33,706 nt of DNA from an uncultured Verrucomicrobiales bacterium (GCA_937916505.1 CALFSW010000428.1:1-33706); one strand, 5' to 3'; positions 1 to 7,722 are shown, counted from the stretch's first letter. Notes: generated from the letters alone by a model not told the origin. A program made the numbers and translations.

Positions 1-167
1 CAGTTATGACGGGACTTTCACCCGCGTGTTCCGGCCCATGCAGGGCTCACCTCAAGTCCGCAACCGTTTGGCTTTCCGATGACGTCTGGCGGGTGCCGGT
101 CGAGATTAGCGCGAAAGTCTTTGTCGGTGACGTCCGGGTCTTCCTGACGAAGCACAAGAATTTGTAG
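1..167 (+). CDS. C-terminal end of a DUF3108-like protein (partial)
   Basis: The third forward frame stays open from the left edge to a TAG at 165-167. The last 36 or so codons read as a beta-rich stretch with TVWLSDDVWRVPVEI followed by AKVFVGDVRVFL. A 'W-LSDD-RR-P' step followed by a 'K--VG-V---L' strand is typical of the end of DUF3108 proteins, which are secreted or outer-membrane-associated and of poorly known function. The gene's start lies outside the window. The first 17 or so codons look less protein-like, so the real frame could differ close to the edge. It converges on rplQ. The family call is from memory of the motif and is moderate. Confidence 0.5.
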   Translation, partial: VMTGLSPACSGPCRAHLKSATVWLSDDVWRVPVEISAKVFVGDVRVFLTKHKNL

Positions 168-245
168 GAGGGGCCGCGCAAGAGGCCCACTTGATCTTGA
201 AGTCATTTCGAAACGGCTTTCAGGAATCACTTCCCCCACCACCAC

Positions 246-282
246 AAAAAAAAACGATCGACTCCCGAAAGAGAGCCGACCG
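246..282 (-). terminator. Intrinsic terminator of the rpoA-rplQ operon
   Basis: Read on the minus strand, a 12-pair stem (three G-U pairs) with a TTTC loop at 282-255 is followed at once by nine T residues (A run at 246-254). It lies 27 bases beyond the rplQ stop. The wobble pairs become A-C mismatches on the plus strand, so it should work mainly for the minus-strand operon. Confidence 0.9.
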
Positions 283-308
283 TTGATAATTTTTAAGCGA
301 TCAGGATC

Positions 309-731
309 TTACTCCCCGTCCTTTTCCGCAGTGTCTGCGGTGTCCTCGATGTCGATGTCATCAACAAGATTTTCGAGGTCAACCCACTCAATGAATGCCA
401 TTGGAGCGGAGTCGCTGGGACGAGGTCCAAGCTTTGTGATGCGGCAATAGCCACCGGGACGGTCACCCACTTCAGGAGCGACCACGTCAAAAAGACGCTT
501 CACGCTCTTGGCCTGACGAAGGAAACGGAAAGCCATGCGCCGGGCATGCACCCCGTCTTCTTTTTTGGTCAAGGTGATCAGCTTTTCCGCGATCGGGCGG
601 AGAGCCTTGGCCTTGGCGACCGTGGTGCGAATGCGTCCGTGCTCGATGAGAGCGCAGGCTTGGTTGGCAAGCAGAGAGCGGCGGTGGCCGTCTTTGCGCT
701 GGAGTCTTACTGTTTTACGACGATGTCTCAT
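309..731 (-). CDS. rplQ: 50S ribosomal protein L17
   Basis: This is the large-subunit protein L17, which binds 23S rRNA near the exit-tunnel region. The 140-residue product begins MRHRRKTVRLQRKDGHRR, the conserved L17 opening. It continues with the family features LLANQACALIEHGRIRTT, AKALRPIAEKLITLTK and GDRPGGYCRITKLGPRPSD. An acidic tail of about 25 residues (EDTADTAEKDGE) follows the core; such tails vary among bacteria. It starts 38 bases after rpoA on the same strand, the usual rpoA-rplQ order, and is followed by a strong terminator. No clear Shine-Dalgarno sequence precedes the ATG. The identification is secure. Confidence 0.97.
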   Translation of the reverse strand: MRHRRKTVRLQRKDGHRRSLLANQACALIEHGRIRTTVAKAKALRPIAEKLITLTKKEDGVHARRMAFRFLRQAKSVKRLFDVVAPEVGDRPGGYCRITKLGPRPSDSAPMAFIEWVDLENLVDDIDIEDTADTAEKDGE

Positions 732-769
732 CAGTTTGGTTCTTTTTTAAATGCGTGTTTGTTCGACCC

Positions 770-1888
770 CTACTGGTCGAGGTTTTGAGCGATCAGATCA
801 GCCAGTCCCACCGGAGCTTCTTCCTCAACACCGAGGCGAGGAGCAGCCGGAGCACCAAGCGCAGGCCCGGTGAGGAGTGACGGATCAAGGTTCATACCGA
901 GGCCAAGACCAAGCTCCTGAAGCTTGTCCTTAATCTCGTTGAGGGATTTCTTACCAAAGTTACGATACTTGAGCATCTCAGCTTCGGTCTTGAGAGCAAG
1001 CTGGCCAACGGAAGTGATGTTCGCGTTGTTGAGGCAGTTTGCGGCACGAACGGAGAGTTCGATCTCGTTGACGCTCATGTTGAGGAGCTTCTTGAGAGCA
1101 GCATTCTCCTCGGACTGCTCGGCGGGAGCCTCTTCGAAGCCAACGGCATCGTCGTCATAGTTGACGAAGACGTCGAGGTGATGACGAAGAATGGCTGAAG
1201 CCTGAAGGAGGGCATCATGAGGCTCGATGCGACCATCGGTCCAGATATCGAGAATGACCTTGTCGAAGTCTGTCATTTGACCGACGCGGGTCGCTCCGAC
1301 CTCGTATTTGACGCGGGAAACAGGCGAGAAGATCGAATCAATGGCGATGACTCCGATGGGAGCCCCCTCGCGCTTGTTTTCGTCACCGGTTTTGAAACCA
1401 CGACCGACTTGAACTTCAATCTCGGCGTCGAACTTCACCTTCTTGTCGAGGGTGCAAATGATCTGATCTTTATTGACGATCTCGTAGATATTGTCCTCCT
1501 GGATGTCACCAGCGGTGACAACCCCCTCTTTTTCAACCTTCAGGCTGAGAACGCGGGGCTCCTTGTCGTGAGCGATAAACTTCACTTTCTTGAGGTTGAG
1601 GACGATGTCGGTGACATCTTCGATGACTCCGGGAAGAGTCGCAAATTCGTGCTGAACTCCGGCAATGCGCACGGAAGTAATGGCGGCACCTTCCAAAGAG
1701 GAAAGGAGAACGCGGCGCAGGGAGTTACCAATGGTGTGTCCAAATCCCTGCTCGAATGGCTCGGCAGTGAATTGGGCGAAGGTATCGGTAGCGGTGTCCT
1801 CATTCTTGACGAGGCGGTTTGGGAGTTCGAAGCGGTTCAGCTTGACCGGACCTTCTTTCTCTTCAACTTCAGTATTTTCTTCTGACAT
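770..1888 (-). CDS. rpoA: DNA-directed RNA polymerase subunit alpha
   Basis: This alpha subunit of RNA polymerase dimerises to seed core assembly and contacts promoters and activators through its C-terminal domain. The N-terminal domain shows FEQGFGHTIGNSLRRVLLSS (about residues 45-64) and the EPHDALLQASAILRHHL segment. A flexible linker follows, then the alphaCTD with LELSVRAANCLNNANI-like and RNFGKKSLNEIKDKLQELG motifs (about residues 270-328). At 372 residues it is longer than the usual 320-340. The excess is a tail of about 40 residues, rich in Ala, Pro and Gly, ending DLIAQNLDQ, plus a short acidic N-terminus. The gene next upstream is not rpsD, so rpoA and rplQ form a separate two-gene unit here. 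Confidence 0.98.
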   Translation of the reverse strand: MSEENTEVEEKEGPVKLNRFELPNRLVKNEDTATDTFAQFTAEPFEQGFGHTIGNSLRRVLLSSLEGAAITSVRIAGVQHEFATLPGVIEDVTDIVLNLKKVKFIAHDKEPRVLSLKVEKEGVVTAGDIQEDNIYEIVNKDQIICTLDKKVKFDAEIEVQVGRGFKTGDENKREGAPIGVIAIDSIFSPVSRVKYEVGATRVGQMTDFDKVILDIWTDGRIEPHDALLQASAILRHHLDVFVNYDDDAVGFEEAPAEQSEENAALKKLLNMSVNEIELSVRAANCLNNANITSVGQLALKTEAEMLKYRNFGKKSLNEIKDKLQELGLGLGMNLDPSLLTGPALGAPAAPRLGVEEEAPVGLADLIAQNLDQ

Positions 1889-1914
1889 TATTTTGTTTGG
1901 TTGCCGGGTTTCCC

Positions 1915-1954
1915 TCTGGCGAGTGTCGTGCCTGTTCAGGCGACCTCAGAGGAC
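1915..1954 (-). promoter_or_regulatory. Structured leader just upstream of rpoA
   Basis: An outer stem CCTCTG/CAGAGG (1949-1954 with 1915-1920) encloses an inner GCCT/AGGC hairpin (1932-1943), extended by GTC/GAC after a two-base bulge. The structure ends about 26 bases before the rpoA ATG. It could be part of a 5' leader that controls translation or only a chance fold. No sequence match to a known ribosomal leader was recognised. Confidence 0.35.
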
Positions 1955-2056
1955 CTACGGCGGTTCTAAAAACTCGCGGGCGCGAAAAAGACCAGCTTCG
2001 GAGGTCGGATGCAATCCTTTTTTCTTTCGATTCCCGAAAGATTCTCCCTTTTAAGC

Positions 2057-2075
2057 GGATTTTCACGTGAAATCC
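2057..2075 (+). promoter_or_regulatory. Palindromic operator candidate upstream of the photolyase operon
   Basis: TTTCACGTGAAA at 2061-2072 is a perfect 12-base palindrome. Allowing one extra T, the symmetry extends to GGAT...ATCC (2057-2075). It sits in the divergent region between rpoA and the 2112 gene, and an AT-rich TATAGA (-10-like) lies between it and the 2112 start. This placement suits a repressor site. The regulator is unknown. Confidence 0.4.
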
Positions 2076-2111
2076 TGCAAAGCTGGCTTATAAAGAAAAC
2101 TATAGAAAAGC

Positions 2112-2375
2112 ATGTTGAAATCCCGCAAAAACCTGACCAGGTTCACATACGAAAGCACTGCCTTTGAAGGCTGGCGTCTTTGCGTAAGCCGGTCTGGCAC
2201 CACTTTTACCAAGTATTTCTCAGACAAAACCTACGGAAGCGGAAGAAAGTCTCTGACCGCTGCTGAAAAATCCCGGATGGAGTTGCTCAAGTTAATTGAC
2301 AATTCGCGCCGCATTCATGGAAAACTCAGCAAGGCGACCATTGAGAAGAGCCGTCAACTCCTTAAAGAGTCCTAA
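2112..2375 (+). CDS. Small basic conserved hypothetical protein, possibly AP2-like
   Basis: This is an 87-residue basic protein of unknown function. It has a short beta-rich part (FEGWRLCVSRSGTTFTKYFSD, residues about 19-39), then GSGRKSLTAAEKSRMELLKL, which predicts a helix. Its stop is 10 bases before the photolyase ATG, so the two are probably co-transcribed. Strands followed by a helix starting 'S-TAAEK' are reminiscent of half an AP2/integrase-type DNA-binding fold, but I cannot confirm that by eye. ATG at 2112 was chosen because a TATA-like element lies just upstream and codon use stays regular from there. There is no signal peptide, so it should be cytoplasmic. Confidence 0.65.
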   Translation: MLKSRKNLTRFTYESTAFEGWRLCVSRSGTTFTKYFSDKTYGSGRKSLTAAEKSRMELLKLIDNSRRIHGKLSKATIEKSRQLLKES

Positions 2376-2385
2376 AGTCTCCCCT

Positions 2386-3765
2386 ATGTCCCGTAAGTAT
2401 TCCCGCGCGATTCATTGGTTTCGCAGAGACCTCCGTCTCACTGATAATTCTGCTCTGCACGCAGCCACTTCAGAGTCATCTGAAATCATTCCCACCTATA
2501 TTCTCAGCGATTGGCAGGAGAACCACGCCTGGACCAGTGGCAAACGGCAAAAATTTCTCTGTGAATGTCTTTCCTCTTTGAACGGGAATATCGATCACCT
2601 CGGTGGCAAACTCATCATTCGACAGGGAGATGCCGTGGAAGAACTCCTCAAGCTCGTCCGGGACTCCCGGGCCGAAGCGATCTACCTCAACGAAGATGTC
2701 GATCCTTTCGGCCAAATGGTGGAATCCCGTTTACGGGAAGAATCCCCGGTTCCAGTTCACCCCCATCGGGATGCGGTCCTGCATGGCGCCGGTGATGTCT
2801 TAAAAAATGACGGCTCACCTTACCGTGTCTACACGCCCTTCTCGAAACGCTGGCTCCCTTTGGAGAAGCCCACTCCGGTTGGCCGCCCAAAAGAACTCAA
2901 TTCACCTTCGGGAATTCAATCGCGGCCTCTCCCAACTCTTCAAACCTGGAAGCTGGTGGACCAAGGGTGGGATACCGTCGCCGGAGGAGAAAAAGCGGCA
3001 CGCGAGCGCATGAAGGAAGCTCTTTCCGACCGCATTGGTCATTACGACGAGACCCGGGACATCCCATCGATTCCTGGAACCAGCCGACTTTCCCAGGACC
3101 TCCGGTGGGGAACGCTCTCGATTCGCGAGCTCTATCACCTCGCGATGCGGTGTGGTTCGGAGCAGTATCTCAAGGAACTTGCCTGGCGGGAGTTTTATTT
3201 CCAAATTCTCCACCATTTTCCGGAGGTCCTCGGTCTGGAATTCAATCCCGGTTGGCGCGGTCTCCCCTGGGATGAACCACAGAAGCAATTTGAGGCCTGG
3301 AAGACCGGGCAAACCGGCTTCCCAATCATCGATGCTGGAATGAGGGAGCTCCTGCAGACCGGGTTCATGCACAACAGAGTTCGCATGATTGTGGCGATGT
3401 TTCTCACCAAGGATCTTCACTTGGACTGGAGGCTTGGTGAACAATTCTTCGCCCAACATCTCCTCGATGGCGAAATTGCCTCAAATAACGGGGGTTGGCA
3501 ATGGAGTGCCGGCACCGGTGCGGATGCCGCCCCTTACTTTCGCATTCAAAACCCGTGGTCACAGACGAAGCGCTTTGATCCCCGGGGGGAATATATCAAG
3601 CGCTGGATCCCCGAGCTCGCCGATGTCAACCCCCGGTTGTTTCAGACGCCGCCCGATGACGGACAAGCGATTGCTTCCAGCTATCCCCTTCCCGTCATCA
3701 ATCACGCTGACGAAAGATTGCGGACGCTCGCAATCTTCAAAAAACACCGGGAACAAAAACGCTAA
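2386..3765 (+). CDS. phr: Deoxyribodipyrimidine photolyase (class I CPD type)
   Basis: This FAD enzyme uses blue light to split cyclobutane pyrimidine dimers in DNA. The 459-residue product has the N-terminal photolyase Rossmann domain (HWFRRDLRLTDNSALHAA at residues 7-24), a linker, and the C-terminal FAD-binding helical domain. Diagnostic segments there are ELAWREFYFQILHHFP, GFPIIDAGMRELLQTGFMHNR, DWRLGEQFFAQHLLDGE and ASNNGGWQWSAGTGADAAPYFRIQNPWSQ. The frame is open farther upstream, but ATG 2386 is chosen because it places the conserved HWFRRDLR near the N-terminus and avoids overlap with the 2112 gene. Its TAA overlaps the TAG of the convergent gene. The precise class and antenna cofactor cannot be fixed by eye. 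Confidence 0.96.
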   Translation: MSRKYSRAIHWFRRDLRLTDNSALHAATSESSEIIPTYILSDWQENHAWTSGKRQKFLCECLSSLNGNIDHLGGKLIIRQGDAVEELLKLVRDSRAEAIYLNEDVDPFGQMVESRLREESPVPVHPHRDAVLHGAGDVLKNDGSPYRVYTPFSKRWLPLEKPTPVGRPKELNSPSGIQSRPLPTLQTWKLVDQGWDTVAGGEKAARERMKEALSDRIGHYDETRDIPSIPGTSRLSQDLRWGTLSIRELYHLAMRCGSEQYLKELAWREFYFQILHHFPEVLGLEFNPGWRGLPWDEPQKQFEAWKTGQTGFPIIDAGMRELLQTGFMHNRVRMIVAMFLTKDLHLDWRLGEQFFAQHLLDGEIASNNGGWQWSAGTGADAAPYFRIQNPWSQTKRFDPRGEYIKRWIPELADVNPRLFQTPPDDGQAIASSYPLPVINHADERLRTLAIFKKHREQKR

Positions 3766-4760
3766 AGGGAATTTTTAAGGTCTTCCACAATCCCGGCCAG
3801 CTCATCCACCGGAATCGCAAAGACCTCCACCCGATTGGCGGCGGCAATATTCATCCCGACAAATTCACCATCCAAGGTGAAAATGGGCCCCCCCACTGTT
3901 CGACGGGACAGGGTGGTCTCGTGCTGCAGAACCATCGGAAAACCCGTCCGACGGGCCGACTGTTGGGTTTCCCCTCCGCTCAATTGGTCGTTACGGTTCT
4001 GGGTCCCGCCATAAAGTTTATGCCTCGCCATTAGCTCGACTTCGAACTCGAGGGTCTCATCACCGCGCTTTGCCTTTAACTTGATGACATCTCCGGAAGA
4101 CTTCGTGGTGAGGTATTCGATGAAGGCATCGCGATCCTTAATTCCGTTTCCATCCACTTCCAGAAGCTCGTCACCTTCCTTCAAACCGGCTTTTTCCGCG
4201 CCTGACTCTTTCGTGACATTCCCAACCAGAATCTTCTCATCCCGGGCCTCCAAAGCGACCCCCAGGACAGCCGGGCTTCCCCCGGGAATCTCGCGCTTAT
4301 TGGCACTCACTATTCCCGCTCTCGGACGGCGAAAGCGCCTCTCGGTTGCCCCGTTGGAAACGATCCAGGTTCCGTGACTCACCTCGATTTTGGATTCCAA
4401 ATCAACCGGCATTAATCCTTCGGCCTCGATCTGAACCAAGGCGACGTCCCACGAGTCATTGCGACCGACCAGCCTGGGGGCGCGATACTTTTTTGTCCCC
4501 ACCCTGACATGATAGTCCTTCACCTCTTCCAGTTCACTGGCTTTGGTCAAAATCAAGCCATCGTCACTCACAACCGTCCCGTAAATGAACAGCTTGGAAT
4601 TTTCATTATTATAAAAAACCGCGCTGCTTTCCTGTAAAGAAACCTGGACTGGCGAGAGAGCCTTTTGGACCATTGGTCCATTTTTCCTCTTTTCCGATGG
4701 CAGGGAATTTGCCGAAAGGGGCAGGGCTGCCAGTAAAAGTATTCCGATAATTTTATTCAT
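3762..4760 (-). CDS. HtrA-like protein with degenerate catalytic triad and internal PDZ domain
   Basis: This is a secreted trypsin-fold/PDZ protein that probably has no protease activity. The signal peptide is MNKIIGILLLAALPLSANS. The N-terminal half keeps the HtrA pattern GTVVSDDGLILTKASEL (about residues 57-75), but the catalytic His position reads Ser. The Asp position is kept (NDSWDVALVQI). A PDZ domain (about 167-247, with ESGAEKAGLKEGDELLEVDG) comes before, not after, the last trypsin-like piece, TVGGPIFTLDGEFVGMNIA (about 285-303), where the nucleophile position GxSGGP reads Val. Start 4760 gives a clean signal peptide and forms an ATGA overlap with the upstream protease gene, so the two should be translationally coupled. 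It may act as a regulator, chaperone or scaffold for its active partner; that is inference. Confidence 0.85.
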   Translation of the reverse strand: MNKIIGILLLAALPLSANSLPSEKRKNGPMVQKALSPVQVSLQESSAVFYNNENSKLFIYGTVVSDDGLILTKASELEEVKDYHVRVGTKKYRAPRLVGRNDSWDVALVQIEAEGLMPVDLESKIEVSHGTWIVSNGATERRFRRPRAGIVSANKREIPGGSPAVLGVALEARDEKILVGNVTKESGAEKAGLKEGDELLEVDGNGIKDRDAFIEYLTTKSSGDVIKLKAKRGDETLEFEVELMARHKLYGGTQNRNDQLSGGETQQSARRTGFPMVLQHETTLSRRTVGGPIFTLDGEFVGMNIAAANRVEVFAIPVDELAGIVEDLKNSL

Positions 4761-5749
4761 GGTCGTTCGCCCAGTTTCAAAGTTTCTTCCTTGGTTTCCC
4801 CTCCGCTCATCCATTTTAGCTTCAATTGATCTCCCACACCCAAGCCGGCGACCTTGATGGTCATCACTTCTTCGGTCGCCGCTTCACCCGCAATCTCCAG
4901 AATCCGGTCTCCCACTTTCAAACCGGCTTCGTCGGCAACACTCTCTTCCCAGATCTCGGTGATTCGCAAGCCACCTTCTTCGGCCTCCTCGGTGATCACG
5001 CCAAGGAATCCCGAACCCGGGACGCTCTTTTTCGCAAAACCACCTTCTCCAATGAACGATCCCTTCTTGAGTTCCTCCCAATGACTCTGAAACTCACGAA
5101 TTGGAACATGCATACTCTCTTCCCGCGAAGCGCCGACCCGGCTGTGAATCCCAATGAGCTCGCCCGCCATATTGAAAAGCGGGCCGCCGGAATCTCCCCC
5201 AATCAACATGCAGTCGGATTGAATTGTCGAATCGGCCTGCCGGACCAGTCGGCCCACCCTCACATTCACGCCCCGCTCCTTGTCGAATCCTCCGGAATGT
5301 CCGAGTGAAAAAACCCAGTCTCCCAGCTTGGTGGTATCGTCCTCATCGAATTCCACATAGGGAAAGGGCCCTTCATCGACGATTTGCAGCATCGCGGAGT
5401 CTGTTTCCGAATTCAAGCCCAGCGAAACGCCCTTTAACTCGCGACCATCCTCCATGATCACTTTGATTTCCTCATCAACTTTGCCAGTCACATGCGCCGC
5501 AGTCAGCACAAGGCCGTCTTTGCTGATAATCACCGCGCTCCCTGATCCTCCGCCCATTTGCAAACAGACGGTCGCGGCGCGGGCTCTCGCCAGGTTGGAT
5601 TGCAAGGCTTGCTGGATCTCACGGAAATCGTCCAGGGTTTGAGGGGCCACCTTATCGTTGAAAGCAGGACGGTCGGCATACCCCCCCACGATGAGACCAC
5701 TCGACAAAGCAAAAAGCAGATATACGGCCTTCAATGTGGGTTTAATCAT
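4757..5749 (-). CDS. HtrA/DegP-like serine protease with one PDZ domain (S1C family)
   Basis: This periplasmic or secreted serine endopeptidase probably handles misfolded envelope proteins. The 330-residue product has an N-terminal hydrophobic signal (MIKPTLKAVYLLFALSSGLIVGG). A complete triad is visible: His in LTAAHVTG (about residue 85), Asp in SETDSAMLQI (about 117) and Ser in GGDSGGPLFNMAGELIGIHS (about 187). A C-terminal PDZ domain (about 253-317) carries ESVADEAGLKVGDRILEIAG. The frame extends 30 codons upstream, but ATG 5749 is preferred because it begins directly with the signal peptide. Its TGA overlaps the ATG of the degenerate paralogue. The 5750-5963 gap upstream presumably holds the promoter; none was recognised. 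Confidence 0.92.
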   Translation of the reverse strand: MIKPTLKAVYLLFALSSGLIVGGYADRPAFNDKVAPQTLDDFREIQQALQSNLARARAATVCLQMGGGSGSAVIISKDGLVLTAAHVTGKVDEEIKVIMEDGRELKGVSLGLNSETDSAMLQIVDEGPFPYVEFDEDDTTKLGDWVFSLGHSGGFDKERGVNVRVGRLVRQADSTIQSDCMLIGGDSGGPLFNMAGELIGIHSRVGASREESMHVPIREFQSHWEELKKGSFIGEGGFAKKSVPGSGFLGVITEEAEEGGLRITEIWEESVADEAGLKVGDRILEIAGEAATEEVMTIKVAGLGVGDQLKLKWMSGGETKEETLKLGERP

Positions 5750-5963
5750 TATCCGGACTCTAATTCCGCATCGATGCGAAGGCAATCGGCAAAGCGGGAA
5801 AGGTTTCAGGAATATATGAAAGGCCCGGCCAACGCTCACAGGAACCCCCGAACCTGTATAGGATGAACAGCCGACCGGACCTTAAAAATTTCCGCCTTGA
5901 AGGGTGATCAGATGCCTTAGTTGTGAATCAGTGACAAGCCCAAAAACCAGATGTTCCAACCCA

Positions 5964-6998
5964 TCACATTTTCTGCAAATAATCCGGGACTTCACTTTTT
6001 TGGCTCGAAGGTGGAGTCGTTGCAGATGAAAAGGAAATCACTCCGCCCACTCCAGCGGCATAGGGAGCATCCAATAGGGGCGTGCCTTCGGCATCGGGGA
6101 AAACATACACCCGCTTCCGTTCTGCGATCCAACGTCCCATAAACCCCAGACCCGCGGCAGGAACGATGACCAACGCCACTACGACTGCGTAAAACAGTCC
6201 GGGTTTTTCTTGTAAGCGATCCCACACGCCCTTCTCTTCAGCTTCAAAAATGCGTACTCTCGGGAGAATTAACGGCTTCCTGGAAGCCAGATCCCCCCCG
6301 CCCCTGGCAACAACCTTCTCCAGCCAATAAAGCCGGATGGACAGCTGGATTGAAAAACTTTCTAGCTGTGAAGATGGCTCGGATTTTTCCAGGGCCTCTT
6401 CCACCGCCATCCGAATCACTTTATCTCTTTCCGCTTGATTGACCGACTCGACCACCCTGTCGGAAAACACCAGCTGGGACTTCTCCGGCATCCCCAGAAA
6501 GTAGAAAACCACGGCCACCGGCTTTTCCTGATCAAATTGCGAGCGCACCACACTGCCCAATGATTCGGTCTCTGGAATCTCTTGAAGGGCGTCAAAGAGA
6601 TACACGTAGAGATCGATATCGGTATCACGGGCATGATAGTTCAGAAACCCCTCCCGATCCCGGTATTCCTGGGTCGTGAGGAGCTTTTGAGGATCGTTTA
6701 GAAAACCCTGGGACGGTTCGTAAAAGTAGGCTGATAAGAATTCGTCACCAATTACCCTGGACCACTCCACGGGTTCCGGTTCCCGTAAATCTCGAACCGC
6801 CGGATCGAGCTCAATGGGTTCATCGTTATTTGAAGCCATCAATTCGCGCGCAATTTTTCCCAACAAACTTGACCCGGGCACATAGTCACCGGACTCCAGT
6901 GCCTCGAGTTCGTCACTCTCCCACGTGGGAAGGGGAAGATCCGGTTCCTCCCCGCATAGCAGCGATGCGGATAGAAATACCGGCAAACAAAACCTCAT
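5964..6998 (-). CDS. Secreted or membrane protein with a TPM-like domain and C-terminal membrane helix
   Basis: This is a 344-residue envelope protein of unknown function. The signal peptide is MRFCLPVFLSASLLCGEEP. The middle part (about residues 80-240) has the alternating pattern of a TPM-type fold: FLNDPQKLLTTQEYRDREGFL, DIDLYVYLFDALQEIP, then KPVAVVFYFLGMPEKSQLVF. A single transmembrane helix (about 273-298, LFYAVVVALVIVPAAGLGFMG) is followed by a short basic cytoplasmic tail. The open frame extends 48 codons upstream, but ATG 6998 gives a signal peptide and an ATGA overlap with the preceding zinc-ribbon/TPM gene, so translation is probably coupled. The family assignment is tentative; the topology is better supported. 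Confidence 0.75.
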   Translation of the reverse strand: MRFCLPVFLSASLLCGEEPDLPLPTWESDELEALESGDYVPGSSLLGKIARELMASNNDEPIELDPAVRDLREPEPVEWSRVIGDEFLSAYFYEPSQGFLNDPQKLLTTQEYRDREGFLNYHARDTDIDLYVYLFDALQEIPETESLGSVVRSQFDQEKPVAVVFYFLGMPEKSQLVFSDRVVESVNQAERDKVIRMAVEEALEKSEPSSQLESFSIQLSIRLYWLEKVVARGGGDLASRKPLILPRVRIFEAEEKGVWDRLQEKPGLFYAVVVALVIVPAAGLGFMGRWIAERKRVYVFPDAEGTPLLDAPYAAGVGGVISFSSATTPPSSQKSEVPDYLQKM

Positions 6999-7660
6999 CG
7001 CCGGGCCTCCTCTTCCCCGGAATGTTCCATTCCACCGGGTTGATTCCCCTCTCGAATCCGCTGCAACAACTCTCCCACCTTCTTGGGATTTTGCCCTCCT
7101 TCCGCCAGAATCGATTCCGGATCCTTTTTGACTTTCTTCCAACCCTTGATCAACCTTCCTTCAATTTTTTGAACCACTGTCCCGATCGCTTCCAGGTAGT
7201 TACCCTGAAGAAATGAAGGGTGCCCTGCCGACAGGGCCGAAAAAGTTGAATCTTCATCGAGATAGGGAAGCAAGGCATAACCAAAGGTGATGCCTGCATT
7301 CTTCGCGCTCACATCAACTACGATCAATATCCCGTTTTCATTTGGCCTCTCCAGATCAACATCGACATACGCCGCCCGGTTCAGCATCCAGAACCCGAAC
7401 TGGTGCAAACTTTGGAGATCTTCAAATGCTCCCAGATAGATCGCAACAAACAGCTGGGGAAACCGGGCTTCAAATCGTTCCAGGATTTTCCTCATCGGCT
7501 CCCTTTCTTTCATTCGGAGAACCCCCGCGGCATCGGTGAATTTATGAAGACTGACATCATCCGCCCCAAAAATCTCGTCCGCGTGCCACATCGCAAAGCC
7601 ACAATGCGGGCACGATGCCGCCGCGCGGTGTATTGTCTGGACACATCGGGGACATTTCAT
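6995..7660 (-). CDS. Zinc-ribbon plus TPM-domain protein (YgcG/DUF477-like)
   Basis: This 221-residue protein opens with a zinc ribbon of two CxxC pairs (MKCPRCVQTIHRAAASCPHC). A TPM/DUF477 domain follows at about residues 45-190. The segment GILIVVDVSAKNAGITFGYALLPYLDED matches the family's 'gvLllvs...r.v.i..GyGLe..l.d' core. TPM domains occur in phosphatase-like and photosystem-assembly proteins in other organisms, but the role here is unknown. It has no signal peptide or membrane helix and should be cytosolic, whereas its coupled downstream partner is exported. The two share an ATGA start/stop overlap. It is divergent from the DUF1549/1553 gene. Confidence 0.82.
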   Translation of the reverse strand: MKCPRCVQTIHRAAASCPHCGFAMWHADEIFGADDVSLHKFTDAAGVLRMKEREPMRKILERFEARFPQLFVAIYLGAFEDLQSLHQFGFWMLNRAAYVDVDLERPNENGILIVVDVSAKNAGITFGYALLPYLDEDSTFSALSAGHPSFLQGNYLEAIGTVVQKIEGRLIKGWKKVKKDPESILAEGGQNPKKVGELLQRIREGNQPGGMEHSGEEEARR

Positions 7661-7668
7661 GCGACTGA

Positions 7669-7689
7669 TTAACTACGGTTAACTAACCG
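7669..7689. promoter_or_regulatory. Tandem/inverted repeat operator candidate in a divergent promoter region
   Basis: TTAACTA occurs twice, at 7669-7675 and 7679-7685, exactly 10 bases (one helical turn) apart. The second copy lies inside an inverted repeat CGGTT-N4-AACCG (7676-7689). It starts 9 bases upstream of the 7660 start codon, so it may also lie in that gene's leader. No cognate regulator can be named. Confidence 0.35.
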
Positions 7690-7722
7690 GATTCGCGGCG
7701 CCCGACCAAGCATTTTTGACCG

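Noticed and set aside
1217-1885. A 222-codon plus-strand open frame opposite rpoA
   Set aside because: It lies wholly inside rpoA, which is certain, and its composition mirrors the antisense of conserved codons; no family features.
1869-2066. A 65-codon minus-strand frame upstream of and overlapping rpoA
   Set aside because: It overlaps the rpoA start in another frame and lacks protein-like features; better read as leader and promoter sequence.
2902-3459. A 185-codon minus-strand open frame opposite phr
   Set aside because: It covers the most conserved part of photolyase; no recognisable domain of its own.
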